Positions 26,980 through 37,440 of a stretch of 64,000 nt of DNA are shown piece after piece. This DNA comes from Spirosoma fluviale (lineage in GTDB: Bacteria > Bacteroidota > Bacteroidia > Cytophagales > Spirosomataceae). A model generated the notes under the pieces. The model worked only from the letters and a program-made list of their open reading frames with translations, was not told the DNA's origin and did no database searches. The position numbers and the translations under genes are program-made. The stretch is taken from the NCBI RefSeq assembly GCF_900230225.1, contig NZ_OCNH01000001.1, forward strand, positions 2,480,001-2,544,000, read 5' to 3'. Numbering within the stretch: position 1 is the stretch's first letter; each line of letters starts with the position of its first letter.

Positions 26980-29900
26980 TTAGAAACTAAGTGTTAAACC
27001 CGCGTTGATAACCCGTGCCTGTGGGTAGTACTGCCCCGCGCTATTCGTCGACTCAGGATCGTATATACCTTTCATGGCAGGCGCGTAAGTGGCCAAATTC
27101 AAGCCGTTTACATACACCCGTAAGTTATTTAAACCAATCTTGCTCCCGACCGTACTAGGCAGGCTATAACCAAGCTCCAGGTTTTTCAACCGGATATAGT
27201 CTGTACTCTTCAACCAATAAGTGGTACCGTTGGAGAAGTACTGATTGCTGCGGTCAACAATACGGGGGTCAACCGTGCTGGGATTATCCACCGTCCAGCG
27301 GTGATCGTAGCTGTACTGCAGGAAGTTACCAATGGTACCGGATTCTGTTTGAAGGAAAATCTGGCCACCGGTCGATCCCTGGAACAGAATGCTGAGATCG
27401 AAGTTTTTATAGCGTACACCAGCGTTCAAACCGCCCTGAAAACGAGGCTGGTTGTTACGGTCGGCCCGTACACGGTCATTTCCATCAATTTTCCCATTTC
27501 CATCAATATCTTTGAGCTTCATGTCGCCAGGGCGCAACAAACTAGCCCCTACGCCACTGTAATCCAGCGTATTGGCATCGATATCGGCTTGTGTCGAGAA
27601 AATGCCATCATACTGATACATAAGGGTACCATTTTGTTGGCTCGGGTCGTTCACGTTACTTGGAATCGGCTTACCCGTTGACCGTTGCCATTCCGGTGCG
27701 CCGGGGGTTTCATCCCAGAACGTAATGGTATTTTTAGCATACCCCCCGTTCACACTAACGTTGTATTTGAAGTCGCCAGCCTGTCCGTTGTAGCCAATCC
27801 GGAACTCATATCCCTTGTTGGTAACCCTGCCAATGTTAGTTGCGGGTAAGGTAGCACCTGTCGTTTGTGGGATGGATGCACTTTGGCGCCACAGAATGTT
27901 CGACCGTTTGTTCTGGAATACATCAAACTCGAAGAAGACCTTTCCATTCAGCAATGATCCTTCCAGACCAATGTCAGAATTGTTGGCAACTTCCCAGGTT
28001 AACTTGGTATTAGGAACACCGTTTTCATACAGTGTCTGGGCCACTTGTCCGTTGATTACGTAACCCCAGCCTGAATTGACCGGATCGCCGTAGGCGTAGG
28101 TAGGCAGGTAATCGTACTCGCGCAGGGTGTTGTTAAAATACACCTGGTCGTTACCTAATTGACCCCACGATGCGCGAAGTTTCAGTGAGCTGACAACCGG
28201 TAAGGCTTTTTTGAAGAAATCTTCTTCTGAGATACGCCAGCCCGCCGTTACACCGGGAAAGAAGCCCCACCGACTAGCTGCCGGGAACATATACGAGCCA
28301 TCGTAACGCCAGAGGAATTCGGCCAGATATTTTTCCTTATAGTTATACGCTGCCCGACCAAAGTAACTCATGCGGGCCCGTTGCCAGGCAGCCGTTGTAT
28401 TGGCAACCTGCTGGGTTTGACTACCCGCAAACAACTGATCGATGGCCGTCGAGTTGAAATACTGACGGAAGCCCGAAAAACCGGTTGAGTTAGACTGTTC
28501 TTTCGTAATACCGGCCAGCAGTGTAATGGCATGGCTGCCGCCGAAGGTGTGGTCGTAGGACAAAATACCCGACAGCAACGAATTGAGCTGATCGTTGGTA
28601 TATTGATTGAGGGTAGACTGGGCCGGGCCTTTCTGCACCCGCTGGAGAAGGGGTTCTTTCGTTGTTGGGTCGTAGGAGGTATAATCCCAACTATATACGA
28701 ACCAGGGGGTCTGCCACCGTTTACCTTGCTGAATGTATTTATCCAACGCGACACTAGCGGTTAACTTCAGCCCCGCAACCCAGGGATTTGTAATGTTAAC
28801 GCTGGCATTACTTTGCAGATAATACCGGGTATCCCGATCGTAACCCGTGGCGCTGGTTGTAACAAGTACGGGCTGCTGGCCATTTTCGATGTCGGGAGCA
28901 GGTAAGCCATTGGGCCAGAAAGCCGGTTTGTTTGGATACCCCCGCGCCAACATCCGAAAAATATCTCCGGCACCTACCGTTGGGAAGAACCGGTTTTCCT
29001 GACGACCGACCACGCCTGTTACCAGGTTGATGTATTTACTCACTTTGGCATCCAGGTTCAGACGAAAGTCGTATTGCTTGTAGCCAGTTGCGGAGCTCTT
29101 GTAATAGGCATCCTGATTCTGGTAGTTGACTGATGTAAGGTACTTCACGTTCTCATTGCCACCCACCAGTTGCAGCGTATGGCGTGACTGTGGCGACCAG
29201 GTTTTCAGAGCCGCACCAAACCAGTCGGTATTAGGGTGTCCCCAGGGATCGGATCCATCCTGAAATTTCTTGATGTCATCCGGTGTGAAAGCGGCTTTGG
29301 CAATGGATCCATTATCAGGCCGGGTATAACTTCCCGTCGTATTAAACGCGGTATTTGCATCTCTCCAATACTGCGAAGGCAGGTTATACACGTTGATCTC
29401 GTTGTTAAGCTGAGCATACTCAGCCGCAGAGGCCATCTTGGGAATGACGGTTGGCTGACCAAAGCCCTGATTGAAGCTGTATGACAGTTCCGGTTTGCCG
29501 CTCTTACCCCGTTTGGTAGTCACGAGGATAACCCCGTTGGCCGCCCGTGAGCCATAGATAGCTGCTGAGGCATCTTTCAGTACCGACATGCTCTCAATAT
29601 CCGCCGGGTTCAGGCGGTCGATACCACCAGCCCGGGCGGGCACACCGTCGATAACGATCAGGGCGTCGTTGTTCCCCAATGTGTTGGAACCCCGAATCCG
29701 GATAGCTGCTCCATCATAGCCCGGCTCACCACTGGCATTGGTGGCAATAACGCCTGGCATCCGGCCCGCAATGGAATTACTCAGGTTTACGGCTGGCGAC
29801 TTAACCAGATCCGAGCCCTTTACGGTTGCCACGGCACCCGTAACGGTTTCTTTCTTCTGCTCACCGTAACCGACAACAACAACCTCACTCAGCATTTTAT

Positions 29901-30267
29901 CGTCAGAGGCCAGCGTAATGTTAATACTACTGCGGTTATTAATCGCTACTTCCTGTGTAATGAAGCCGATGTAGGAGAAAACCAGCGTCTCGTTACCTCT
30001 GGCTACGTTAAGCGAAAAATCGCCCTCGCTACCCGAAACCGTACCCGTTGCTGTGCCTTTCACGACGATACTCACCCCCGGCAGGGACAGACCCTGCGCA
30101 TCGACTACCTTACCCGCAACCTTTGTCTGGGCGTAAGCACCTGCCGAGGCCAGCAGGCACAGGAGAAATAAGGAACAAAAAGCGACCTGTCGACTGACGG
30201 TCGCGTAGAATGGAAAAGCCTCATCGCGTTGAAAGAGCGCTTCCTGTTGAGTAAATTGTTTGTACAT
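26980..30267 (-). CDS. SusC/RagA-family TonB-linked outer-membrane transporter (copy 2)
   Basis: This 1095-residue protein is exactly the same length as copy 1 and alignable from end to end. It has the signal peptide ending AYAQ, the VAGKVVDAQGLSLPGVSIVV domain, the TonB plug VVVGYGEQKKETVTGAV, the SusC signature and a barrel ending LSF. Differences lie in scattered positions, which argues for an old duplication of the whole SusC-SusD unit. It is expected to work with SusD copy 2 as an outer-membrane uptake complex. The conserved 14-bp element lies 90 bp upstream. The substrate is unknown. Confidence 0.96.
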   Translation of the reverse strand: MYKQFTQQEALFQRDEAFPFYATVSRQVAFCSLFLLCLLASAGAYAQTKVAGKVVDAQGLSLPGVSIVVKGTATGTVSGSEGDFSLNVARGNETLVFSYIGFITQEVAINNRSSINITLASDDKMLSEVVVVGYGEQKKETVTGAVATVKGSDLVKSPAVNLSNSIAGRMPGVIATNASGEPGYDGAAIRIRGSNTLGNNDALIVIDGVPARAGGIDRLNPADIESMSVLKDASAAIYGSRAANGVILVTTKRGKSGKPELSYSFNQGFGQPTVIPKMASAAEYAQLNNEINVYNLPSQYWRDANTAFNTTGSYTRPDNGSIAKAAFTPDDIKKFQDGSDPWGHPNTDWFGAALKTWSPQSRHTLQLVGGNENVKYLTSVNYQNQDAYYKSSATGYKQYDFRLNLDAKVSKYINLVTGVVGRQENRFFPTVGAGDIFRMLARGYPNKPAFWPNGLPAPDIENGQQPVLVTTSATGYDRDTRYYLQSNASVNITNPWVAGLKLTASVALDKYIQQGKRWQTPWFVYSWDYTSYDPTTKEPLLQRVQKGPAQSTLNQYTNDQLNSLLSGILSYDHTFGGSHAITLLAGITKEQSNSTGFSGFRQYFNSTAIDQLFAGSQTQQVANTTAAWQRARMSYFGRAAYNYKEKYLAEFLWRYDGSYMFPAASRWGFFPGVTAGWRISEEDFFKKALPVVSSLKLRASWGQLGNDQVYFNNTLREYDYLPTYAYGDPVNSGWGYVINGQVAQTLYENGVPNTKLTWEVANNSDIGLEGSLLNGKVFFEFDVFQNKRSNILWRQSASIPQTTGATLPATNIGRVTNKGYEFRIGYNGQAGDFKYNVSVNGGYAKNTITFWDETPGAPEWQRSTGKPIPSNVNDPSQQNGTLMYQYDGIFSTQADIDANTLDYSGVGASLLRPGDMKLKDIDGNGKIDGNDRVRADRNNQPRFQGGLNAGVRYKNFDLSILFQGSTGGQIFLQTESGTIGNFLQYSYDHRWTVDNPSTVDPRIVDRSNQYFSNGTTYWLKSTDYIRLKNLELGYSLPSTVGSKIGLNNLRVYVNGLNLATYAPAMKGIYDPESTNSAGQYYPQARVINAGLTLSF

Positions 30268-30356
30268 GTGTACTTATGATTAAGCCTATATTAACTATAG
30301 GCTAAAGTAGCACACGGAAATAATTATACTCAGCAATTCTTAACCAAAATTTGATC

Positions 30357-30370
30357 TATTTTAACATTAA
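30357..30370 (-). promoter_or_regulatory. Conserved 14-bp element upstream of susC copy 2
   Basis: TATTTTAACATTAA on the plus strand, identical to the element at 24576-24589 and at the same 90-bp distance from the SusC start. Likely a shared regulatory or promoter feature kept after duplication. Confidence 0.5.
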
Positions 30371-30452
30371 ATAAGACAATTATACGACTTATATATATAT
30401 TTAAATTTATAAATATACTATTATCTTGTTCAGTTTACTTAGTACTGAATTA

Positions 30453-32561
30453 CTATGAAATCCTACCCCAGTTGTTTTCTGACTGTTTGATAGAATCTAC
30501 GTGATTACGAATGGGTGCATGCTGGGGTAATAGAAGCTCTGGATCCTCGGCCAGAATGGCCTGAGCTGATTCACGGGCGGCTGATAAAATTGCTCCGTCT
30601 TTTGCGAGGTCAGCAATCATGAGGTCCATCACACCGCTCTGCTGGGTGCCCGATAAGTCGCCGGGGCCACGTAGTTGAAGGTCGACATCGGCAATCTCGA
30701 AGCCATTATTGGTCCTCACCATCGTTTCGAGCCGGGTGCGGGTGTCTGTACTCAATTTGTACCCGGTCATCATGATACAATAGGACTGGTCGGCTCCCCG
30801 ACCTACCCTACCCCGTAACTGGTGCAACTGTGAAAGGCCGAACCGCTCGGCACTTTCAATGACCATTACGCTGGCGTTCGGCACGTTTACACCAACCTCA
30901 ATAACCGTCGTTGCCACCATAATCTGGGTTTCCTTTTTCAGGAACCGCTTCATCTCATCGTCTTTTTCGTAGGGTAACATCTTGCCGTGCAGCATACCAA
31001 TTTCATACGTAGGCCGGGGAAACGCCCGCTGCATGCTCTCGAAGCCATCCATCAGGTCTTTGTAATCCAGCTTTTCAGATTCTTCGATGAGCGGATACAC
31101 CACGTACACCTGCCGACCCAGTTCGATTTGCTGCCGGATAAACCCGAACACTTCCGACCGGTGCTTGTCGTACTTATGAACGGTTTTAATAGGCTTGCGG
31201 CCTTTGGGCAACTCATCGATGGTCGACACATCGAGGTTACCGTATAACGTCATCGCCAGCGTGCGCGGAATGGGCGTTGCCGTCATCACCAGAATATGAG
31301 GGGGAACTGTCTCATTTTTACGCCACAGTTTGGCTCGTTGCGCTACGCCAAACCGGTGCTGTTCGTCAATGATGCAAAGGCCTAGATTCTTATACTGAAC
31401 AGCATCTTCAAGCAGCGCATGCGTACCCACCAGAATGTGCATTTTTCCCGATTGCAATTCCTCGTGAAGCACAACCCGCCGTTTTTTATTAGTCGAACCG
31501 GTCAAAATCCCGAGGTTCAGGCCCATAGCGTCGGCAAAGGGTTTCAGGCCATTATAGTGCTGATCGGCCAGAATCTCCGTGGGGGCCATCAGGCAGGCCT
31601 GTGCTCCATTGCCAATCGCGATCAGGCAGGTGATAAAGGCTACTATTGTCTTACCACTGCCCACATCGCCCTGCAACAGCCGGTTCATTTGCTTACCGCT
31701 CAGGAAGTCAGCGTAGATTTCTTTGATAACGCGCTGCTGCGCCCCCGTCAGTTCGAAGGGCAGCAGTTCGTTGTAGAAATGCTTCATCAGGGAAGTATCC
31801 CGGAAAATCTGTCCGGGAAATTCCTCTTTTTGAATGAGTTTGTTCTTGATCAGCCGAAGCTGGTTATAGAACAGTTCTTCGAATTTCAATCGGCGCTGGG
31901 CCTGCTTTAGCCAGCCCTGGTTCTGCGGCAGGTGGATATTCCACATTGCCTCCCGTTTGCCAATGAGCCGGTACTGCTGAATGAGCGACTCGGGCAGAGT
32001 TTCGCGGATATGTGTCCAGGATTGTTCCAGCAGGATTCGCATGGCCTTACCCAGCACTTTACTGTCGAGATGTCGTTTGCGAAGCTTGTCCGTTAAGTTA
32101 TAGACCGGGAAGAAACCCGGTTCATTTTCGGTAGCGGCATTGGCGTTCTCCAACTCCGGATGCACAATGCTAAACTGGCCATTAAACGACTGGGGCTTGC
32201 CATACGCAATGTATTCGCCCTCCCGCCGTAATGTTTTCTCGATGAAGGTGATTCCCTGAAACCAGACAAGACTCATCGAGCCGGTACCGTCGGAAAAAGT
32301 AGCCACCAGCCTCTTTTTAGGCCCTTCACCTTCCAGATACCAATCACGCAGCCGCCCCCGAATCTGGGCAGAAGGCATCGAATCCATCAACTCGCTGATG
32401 GTATAGTAGCGGGACCGGTCGTCGTAACGAAAGGGATAATACTGAATCAGGTCACCGTACGTAAACAGGTTCAACTCTTTGTTGAGCAGTTCTGTACGCT
32501 GCGGTCCTAAGCCTTTGAGGTAGGCAAGCGGAGTATCAAAAAATGTAGCTCGTTCGGTCAT
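30453..32561 (-). CDS. recG: ATP-dependent DNA helicase RecG
   Basis: This 702-residue protein has the usual RecG size. An N-terminal wedge/OB region (about 60-150, QIRGRLRDWYLEGEG) binds branched DNA. The helicase domains follow, with Walker A GDVGSGKT (298-305), DEQH box (399-402), TATPIPRTLAMTLYG and the C-terminal QLRGRVGRG motif. RecG regresses stalled replication forks and processes R-loops and recombination intermediates. It is transcribed on its own, with the SusCD region downstream and a DUF5723-like gene 62 bp upstream. No unusual residues were seen. Confidence 0.97.
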   Translation of the reverse strand: MTERATFFDTPLAYLKGLGPQRTELLNKELNLFTYGDLIQYYPFRYDDRSRYYTISELMDSMPSAQIRGRLRDWYLEGEGPKKRLVATFSDGTGSMSLVWFQGITFIEKTLRREGEYIAYGKPQSFNGQFSIVHPELENANAATENEPGFFPVYNLTDKLRKRHLDSKVLGKAMRILLEQSWTHIRETLPESLIQQYRLIGKREAMWNIHLPQNQGWLKQAQRRLKFEELFYNQLRLIKNKLIQKEEFPGQIFRDTSLMKHFYNELLPFELTGAQQRVIKEIYADFLSGKQMNRLLQGDVGSGKTIVAFITCLIAIGNGAQACLMAPTEILADQHYNGLKPFADAMGLNLGILTGSTNKKRRVVLHEELQSGKMHILVGTHALLEDAVQYKNLGLCIIDEQHRFGVAQRAKLWRKNETVPPHILVMTATPIPRTLAMTLYGNLDVSTIDELPKGRKPIKTVHKYDKHRSEVFGFIRQQIELGRQVYVVYPLIEESEKLDYKDLMDGFESMQRAFPRPTYEIGMLHGKMLPYEKDDEMKRFLKKETQIMVATTVIEVGVNVPNASVMVIESAERFGLSQLHQLRGRVGRGADQSYCIMMTGYKLSTDTRTRLETMVRTNNGFEIADVDLQLRGPGDLSGTQQSGVMDLMIADLAKDGAILSAARESAQAILAEDPELLLPQHAPIRNHVDSIKQSENNWGRIS

Positions 32562-32623
32562 AACAGACCCGGTAAATCCCGGTTTATAGGCAGGATTAGA
32601 CCAAAATTACGCATTTCTGCCGA

Positions 32624-34045
32624 TTACTCCTCCACGCGCCCAATGCCAAACGCTACACCCATGTAGATATCCAATCCGCGCGGATTGATGCCGTTAGAAC
32701 TATTACCCATCAACCCCAGCAGGTTATCGGTGCCCAGCCAACCTGGTCCCATCCGAACGGAGGCTCCGGCGGTAACGGCCCCATTTAAATAGGCGATTGG
32801 CGCCGATAAACTCAGCCAACGGGCATCGTACCGGGGTGTTATGGCCAGAATCGTGGGCTGATGAATCGCTTTTGCCTGTATTGACCGCATATCCTTCAGG
32901 TAGGTCAGGTTGATACCCAGTCCACCGGGAAGCTGATAATCTGCCGTGAAATTAAACGACGTTGGCAAACCTGCGTTGAAGCTGTTTTTATCAGCAGCGC
33001 GACCCGTGTTAAGTTTTTCCTGAATAACCTGAGCGATGGCTTGTGGACGGCTGTTTCCATTAAAGTCGCTTGCAGCAAACCGTACCGGGTTTACCCCAAT
33101 ATCCGTAAAGCTATACTCACCGCCCGTGTATGAAATTCCGCCAATATCGGCTATCGCCATCCCTACCCGTAATGCCGGGCTGTCAGAATCATACTGATCA
33201 ACATAGGTAAAGCCGATATCAAGACCAAGCCCTTTGCCAGGCGCAGATGTATTGAATAGTGTTTGTGGATTCAGGCTTCTGTTCTGGAGAAAGGTCGTAT
33301 AGGCAAGGGTGGCATCCAGGTCGGTAACCTCCAGTAGCGCATTATTCAGGTTATCAGGGTCGGTTATAATCCGGTAGTCCAATCCTCTGTTTATCAACTG
33401 CTGGGCGTTATAGCCCAACAGAAACTTGCCGGTGGCCCCCAACAGAAGCTTTCGCCCATCGCCTTCCCAAAGGGTACCGGCATAGGTAACTCCCAGTTCG
33501 GCATAGGTATTGGTGTTGGCGCTAAATTTATTATCGTTACTCGGGATACTATAGAATCCACCATTATTCAGGCTGGCCCGCAAAGACGACAAAATGGATT
33601 CTGATGCCCCAACCACCTGCCCCACCGCCCGAAAGCGGGTGGTTACGGCAAAAGCGGCTCGTTCGCTGGTGCGCACCAGAAACGAAGGACCCCGGACTTC
33701 GCCCCAGATCGTTCCATTCTTTGGGCGGCCATTTAATGTTTCACGGGTGTAATCGGTTTCGAAACGAATCGAACCATCTGGACTTTTGTACTGAGCGGGT
33801 ACATTGTCGGTGATTAGCCGGAGCAGCGAAAAAGGGGCCTGATAACGAACGTAGTTATTATCAACATGTCCATTGCCCGTAGCAATGTTCAGGTAAAATT
33901 TCGAGGGGGAGTCGGCCGCTAAAGCAGGGTTAATGTAGAGCCGGTTAGTACCGCCATATCGGCTGGTTGAAATACCAAGGAGATTTTGAGAAAAGCAGGT
34001 GGTTGCACACAGAACTAAAAAACCACAAATAAACGGGTACTTCAT
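32624..34045 (-). CDS. Predicted outer-membrane beta-barrel protein (DUF5723-like)
   Basis: This roughly 473-residue protein starts at the ATG at 34045, giving a signal peptide (MKYPFICGFLVLCATTCFSQ). The frame is open 45 bp further up, but that part does not look like a signal. The mature part opens with LLGISTSRYGGTNRLYINPALAADSPSKFYLN. That start is typical of Bacteroidota DUF5723 / PorP-SprF-like barrel proteins, and amphipathic strands and GGI-type turns follow. The function is unknown; such proteins are often called with gliding or secretion accessories. It lies between recG and the RND permease, all on minus. Confidence 0.7.
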   Translation of the reverse strand: MKYPFICGFLVLCATTCFSQNLLGISTSRYGGTNRLYINPALAADSPSKFYLNIATGNGHVDNNYVRYQAPFSLLRLITDNVPAQYKSPDGSIRFETDYTRETLNGRPKNGTIWGEVRGPSFLVRTSERAAFAVTTRFRAVGQVVGASESILSSLRASLNNGGFYSIPSNDNKFSANTNTYAELGVTYAGTLWEGDGRKLLLGATGKFLLGYNAQQLINRGLDYRIITDPDNLNNALLEVTDLDATLAYTTFLQNRSLNPQTLFNTSAPGKGLGLDIGFTYVDQYDSDSPALRVGMAIADIGGISYTGGEYSFTDIGVNPVRFAASDFNGNSRPQAIAQVIQEKLNTGRAADKNSFNAGLPTSFNFTADYQLPGGLGINLTYLKDMRSIQAKAIHQPTILAITPRYDARWLSLSAPIAYLNGAVTAGASVRMGPGWLGTDNLLGLMGNSSNGINPRGLDIYMGVAFGIGRVEE

Positions 34046-34178
34046 GCAATGACTGGGTGAATACGATAGCATACTGCAAAAGAAACGCAAATCCGCTATT
34101 GGTGTTTACTCTTTTCAAATTATTTCAATTTAGCAGCGAATCGACTACCAAAATCAAACCAGCTAATTTTTGCGTTCG

Positions 34179-37100
34179 TTACCTGGCTCTTCTAACTAAA
34201 AAGAGAGGTAAATAACCCGTGACAGCTACCAGCGACATGAGCAGCCCCCCTATTGTACCAATACCTAGGGCATACCAGAACGCTTCCTGCTCATATAGCA
34301 GAAACGGAACCATGCCCACCACGGTCGAGAGTACCGTTAACAATACCGGCCCAATTTTATGCCTGAATGCTTTTTGGTACGCAGCGAAGCGTGTTAAACT
34401 CGGGAATCGTTTTTGAAGCCGGTTCATCTCGGCTACCATAAAGATACCGGCACAGACCACATTGCCCGCCAGGAGAATAAAAGAAGCGTAGCCGCCCTGA
34501 TCGAAATTGCTATCAGTCCAGTAAAATGCCAGAAATACACCCGTATACGATAAGGGAATCAGGCCAATTAATGCCAGTGGTTGCCAAAAGCTTTCAAAGA
34601 TGACAGCGCAGATGATATAAATCAATAGGATAACCAACCCAATTAATTCGTAAGGGGTGCGCTCGTCTTTACCGAACCAGAAGCGATCGGCAACGTTTGC
34701 GGTGTAACCCAGCGGAAGCCTGGCCCGTAGGGTATCCAGCGTTTTGTTCAGGAACTTCTCACCGAAATTATAACTCCCGAAATACTCAAAACTGATTAAT
34801 CGTTTGTACTGCTGATCCTCCTTATGGATTTCCGGGGTTACTTTTTGGCGCACGATTGTGCCCATATCGTGCAATTGTGTGCTTGCCGACCCAATCGTCA
34901 AAGGCTGATTCTGCAATTGCCAAATGTCTGTCGTTCGGCTTTGAGCCGGTATTAGTTTGATAGGCTCATAGTCGCCGTCGATAAAGGCATACTGGTCGGG
35001 TTGGGGCCGGGCGTTGAGTTCGGCCAGCCGGTCGTAGAGTTGACTGGACCCAATGCCCCGTAACGCCAGTCGTTCGGGGTCGCTTTTCAGCACAAATTCG
35101 TACAATCGCCTGCGCTGAAACAAGCTGGGGCTCCGGTTAATGTTTACTTCCTGAATGCGTGGGTGTTTCTCCAGCAGTTGTTTCAGTACAGTAGCCTGCT
35201 GCCCCAACTGTAGGTAGTTATAGCCATATAATTCAACATTGAAGGTCGGCGTTTCGTCTTCGTTAAGGCTCTGGCTAAAGCCCTGCCCCAGGCCGTAAAT
35301 ATTCCAGTCGATGCCACTCATTTCGGTCGAGAGTAAAATAGCCCGGTTCTTTAATTGATACGGGAAAATGCCCTGATCGTGTGGCTCTTTAAAATACACG
35401 ACCAGACTACCCTCCTGCCCGTTGTTGATTTGTGTAATGAATTTATCAATCTCTCCATACTGGCCAAGATTGGATTCGAACCGCCGAAATACGGCATCCA
35501 TTTGTTCAGGCGTACTTTGGTTAGGTAGTTCGGCTATGACGTATAGCGCCGTGCGTTCGGGCTCGCGCTGGTACGAGCCTGCATACACATAATTGACAAA
35601 CAGCCGACTCGTACCACCAAGCCATTTGTTAACGGAAGGTTGTAGGTTATCCGCATAAAAATCACTGCCCAACGTGGCTTTGTAGTACGGAGCCAGCGGG
35701 TTCGTCGGTTCCAGTGCCGTTGGTAGCCTGAACACCGGCAAGCCAATGAGCAGAACGGCAGCCACCATAGCCCATAACCGATACCGAATTAGCCCTGCCA
35801 CAACGCGCCCGTATAGCCGCTCCCACCAAAGCGTTCGTTTCGCTCGTTTGCGGTGTTTTTCAGAAGCCAACGGGTTCGGGCCGGGCTCATTTTTCCAGAA
35901 CTGCTCCATCAGGGCGGGTGTCAGGAGCATAGCCACCAGCAACGAAATAACGAGTGTAATGGCCATTACCACCGCAAAATCGCTGAGTGCCTGCCGGTTT
36001 TCTTCGGGCAAAAACCAGACAACAACCAAACCGGCGCAGGTGGTTAACGTGCCCCCCAGAAGGGCCGTAAATACCCGCAAATCCCGGTATCGGCGGTAAT
36101 GGTCGATCATCACAATAACGTTGTCCATGATAATACCCAGCGAGGTTGTCAGGGCCGCCAGCGAATACAGATGGATGTCGATGCGCAACCAGACAAACAC
36201 CAGCACCGATAAAAGCAGGGTCACCACCGTACTCACCACAATCAGGCTAACGTAGCGAAGGCTTCGGGTAGTAAGCGCCACAAAAAGCAGTAATACGGCA
36301 ATGGCAACACCGGTTTGAATGCCAATTTTGCGCAGGTTTTCGGCAATATAAACGGTGGCGTCATAGTCGACGTCTAACCGATAGCCCGCTGGTAGCACAA
36401 GCTGGGCCAATTGCTTCCGTAACCCCTGCGCTACAGCCAATTGGTTGGCTCCGGCGGTAGCCATCAGAACCAGGTTGACGGCCGTTTTGCCGTTGATCCG
36501 ATAAAACTGATCGGGCGGGGGCTCCTGCCGGGCTATGCTGACAAGATCTGTCAGGTATATGATCCGCCCGGCCCTGTTTGCGACCGGAATGTGTGCCCAA
36601 ACGTTCGGCTGGGTTGCGGGGACATTATCCAGCCGGACCCGCAGCGTCTGACCGGTCGACGAAACAAGCAGCCCCAGGGGTTCGCGGGCAAAATAGGCGG
36701 TTACCGCTACCCGAAGATCATTTTCGGTAAGTTGTAACGTAGTCAGTGCATCGGCGTTGTAAGTCAATACCCACTCGGGCCGACTACCACCGAACACCGC
36801 CACACTCCCGATACCCTCTGTGCCCGCCAGGCGGGGTTTTAGTTGCTCATTGGCGTATTGTTGAAGGCTGGCCGACGATACGGGGCCGCTGAGCTGGAGC
36901 GTAAGTAAAGGTTTTGTACGGCTCTCTTCGTCCGGCGTGTTCAGGCTGATCTGCGGATACTCTACTGATGGCGGCAACCGGGGATACACCTGCCGAACCA
37001 GCGCGGCCAGCTCAAACCGAAGCGCATCGGTATCCGCCGAACGATCCAGCTCTACCGTTACATACCCCCGATTATAGGCGGATACCGATCGTACTTTTTT

Positions 37101-37313
37101 AACATTAGCCAGGGTGCTGAAAGCCCCTTCCAGCCGCGACGACACCTGCCGCTCAATGGCCTCCGGCGAGGCTCCCCACCAGGCATAGCTCACGGTAATA
37201 GAGCGACCTGCCTGTTGGGGAGCCAGTTGCACCGATAAACGAGGTAGTAAGGCAAGCCCTATAACCGATAAAACCGTAAATACGATTACTAACTGGTAGC
37301 TTTTAGCGAGCAT
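34179..37313 (-). CDS. RND-family efflux permease (no adaptor adjacent)
   Basis: This 1044-residue inner-membrane protein has two RND halves: TM1, a large periplasmic loop, TM2-6, then the repeat. The TM4 relay motif reads GIIMDNVIVMIDHY (Asp397, Asn398), so only one of the two Asp residues of AcrB-type pumps is present. It lacks a neighbouring membrane-fusion protein. The only adaptor in the area is on the other strand with a second RND permease (41811-46203). It is divergent from the LuxR-type gene at 37441. It could be an independent pump or a partner of the second permease. The substrate is unknown. Confidence 0.9.
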   Translation of the reverse strand: MLAKSYQLVIVFTVLSVIGLALLPRLSVQLAPQQAGRSITVSYAWWGASPEAIERQVSSRLEGAFSTLANVKKVRSVSAYNRGYVTVELDRSADTDALRFELAALVRQVYPRLPPSVEYPQISLNTPDEESRTKPLLTLQLSGPVSSASLQQYANEQLKPRLAGTEGIGSVAVFGGSRPEWVLTYNADALTTLQLTENDLRVAVTAYFAREPLGLLVSSTGQTLRVRLDNVPATQPNVWAHIPVANRAGRIIYLTDLVSIARQEPPPDQFYRINGKTAVNLVLMATAGANQLAVAQGLRKQLAQLVLPAGYRLDVDYDATVYIAENLRKIGIQTGVAIAVLLLFVALTTRSLRYVSLIVVSTVVTLLLSVLVFVWLRIDIHLYSLAALTTSLGIIMDNVIVMIDHYRRYRDLRVFTALLGGTLTTCAGLVVVWFLPEENRQALSDFAVVMAITLVISLLVAMLLTPALMEQFWKNEPGPNPLASEKHRKRAKRTLWWERLYGRVVAGLIRYRLWAMVAAVLLIGLPVFRLPTALEPTNPLAPYYKATLGSDFYADNLQPSVNKWLGGTSRLFVNYVYAGSYQREPERTALYVIAELPNQSTPEQMDAVFRRFESNLGQYGEIDKFITQINNGQEGSLVVYFKEPHDQGIFPYQLKNRAILLSTEMSGIDWNIYGLGQGFSQSLNEDETPTFNVELYGYNYLQLGQQATVLKQLLEKHPRIQEVNINRSPSLFQRRRLYEFVLKSDPERLALRGIGSSQLYDRLAELNARPQPDQYAFIDGDYEPIKLIPAQSRTTDIWQLQNQPLTIGSASTQLHDMGTIVRQKVTPEIHKEDQQYKRLISFEYFGSYNFGEKFLNKTLDTLRARLPLGYTANVADRFWFGKDERTPYELIGLVILLIYIICAVIFESFWQPLALIGLIPLSYTGVFLAFYWTDSNFDQGGYASFILLAGNVVCAGIFMVAEMNRLQKRFPSLTRFAAYQKAFRHKIGPVLLTVLSTVVGMVPFLLYEQEAFWYALGIGTIGGLLMSLVAVTGYLPLFLVRRAR

Positions 37314-37395
37314 ATCATATACCGAAAGTTGTACACTGTAATCTTTTAAAAAGAATTTGTGTATTTGTTTGGCGAAAGTATATTTTTTTTTTTAC

Positions 37396-37406
37396 ACTTG
37401 CCAAGT
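37396..37406. promoter_or_regulatory. Small inverted repeat in the RND/LuxR divergent spacer
   Basis: ACTTG-C-CAAGT is a perfect 5-bp inverted repeat, placed 35 bp before the LuxR-type start and about 80 bp before the RND start. It is a possible operator, but so short a repeat may be chance. Confidence 0.25.
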
Positions 37407-37440
37407 AAATTAAATCCACCAATCCTTCTACATAAGCGAT

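Noticed and set aside
21199..30267. Assembly duplication of the SusCD genes
   Set aside because: The copies differ at many scattered positions and have different flanks, so this is a true duplication.
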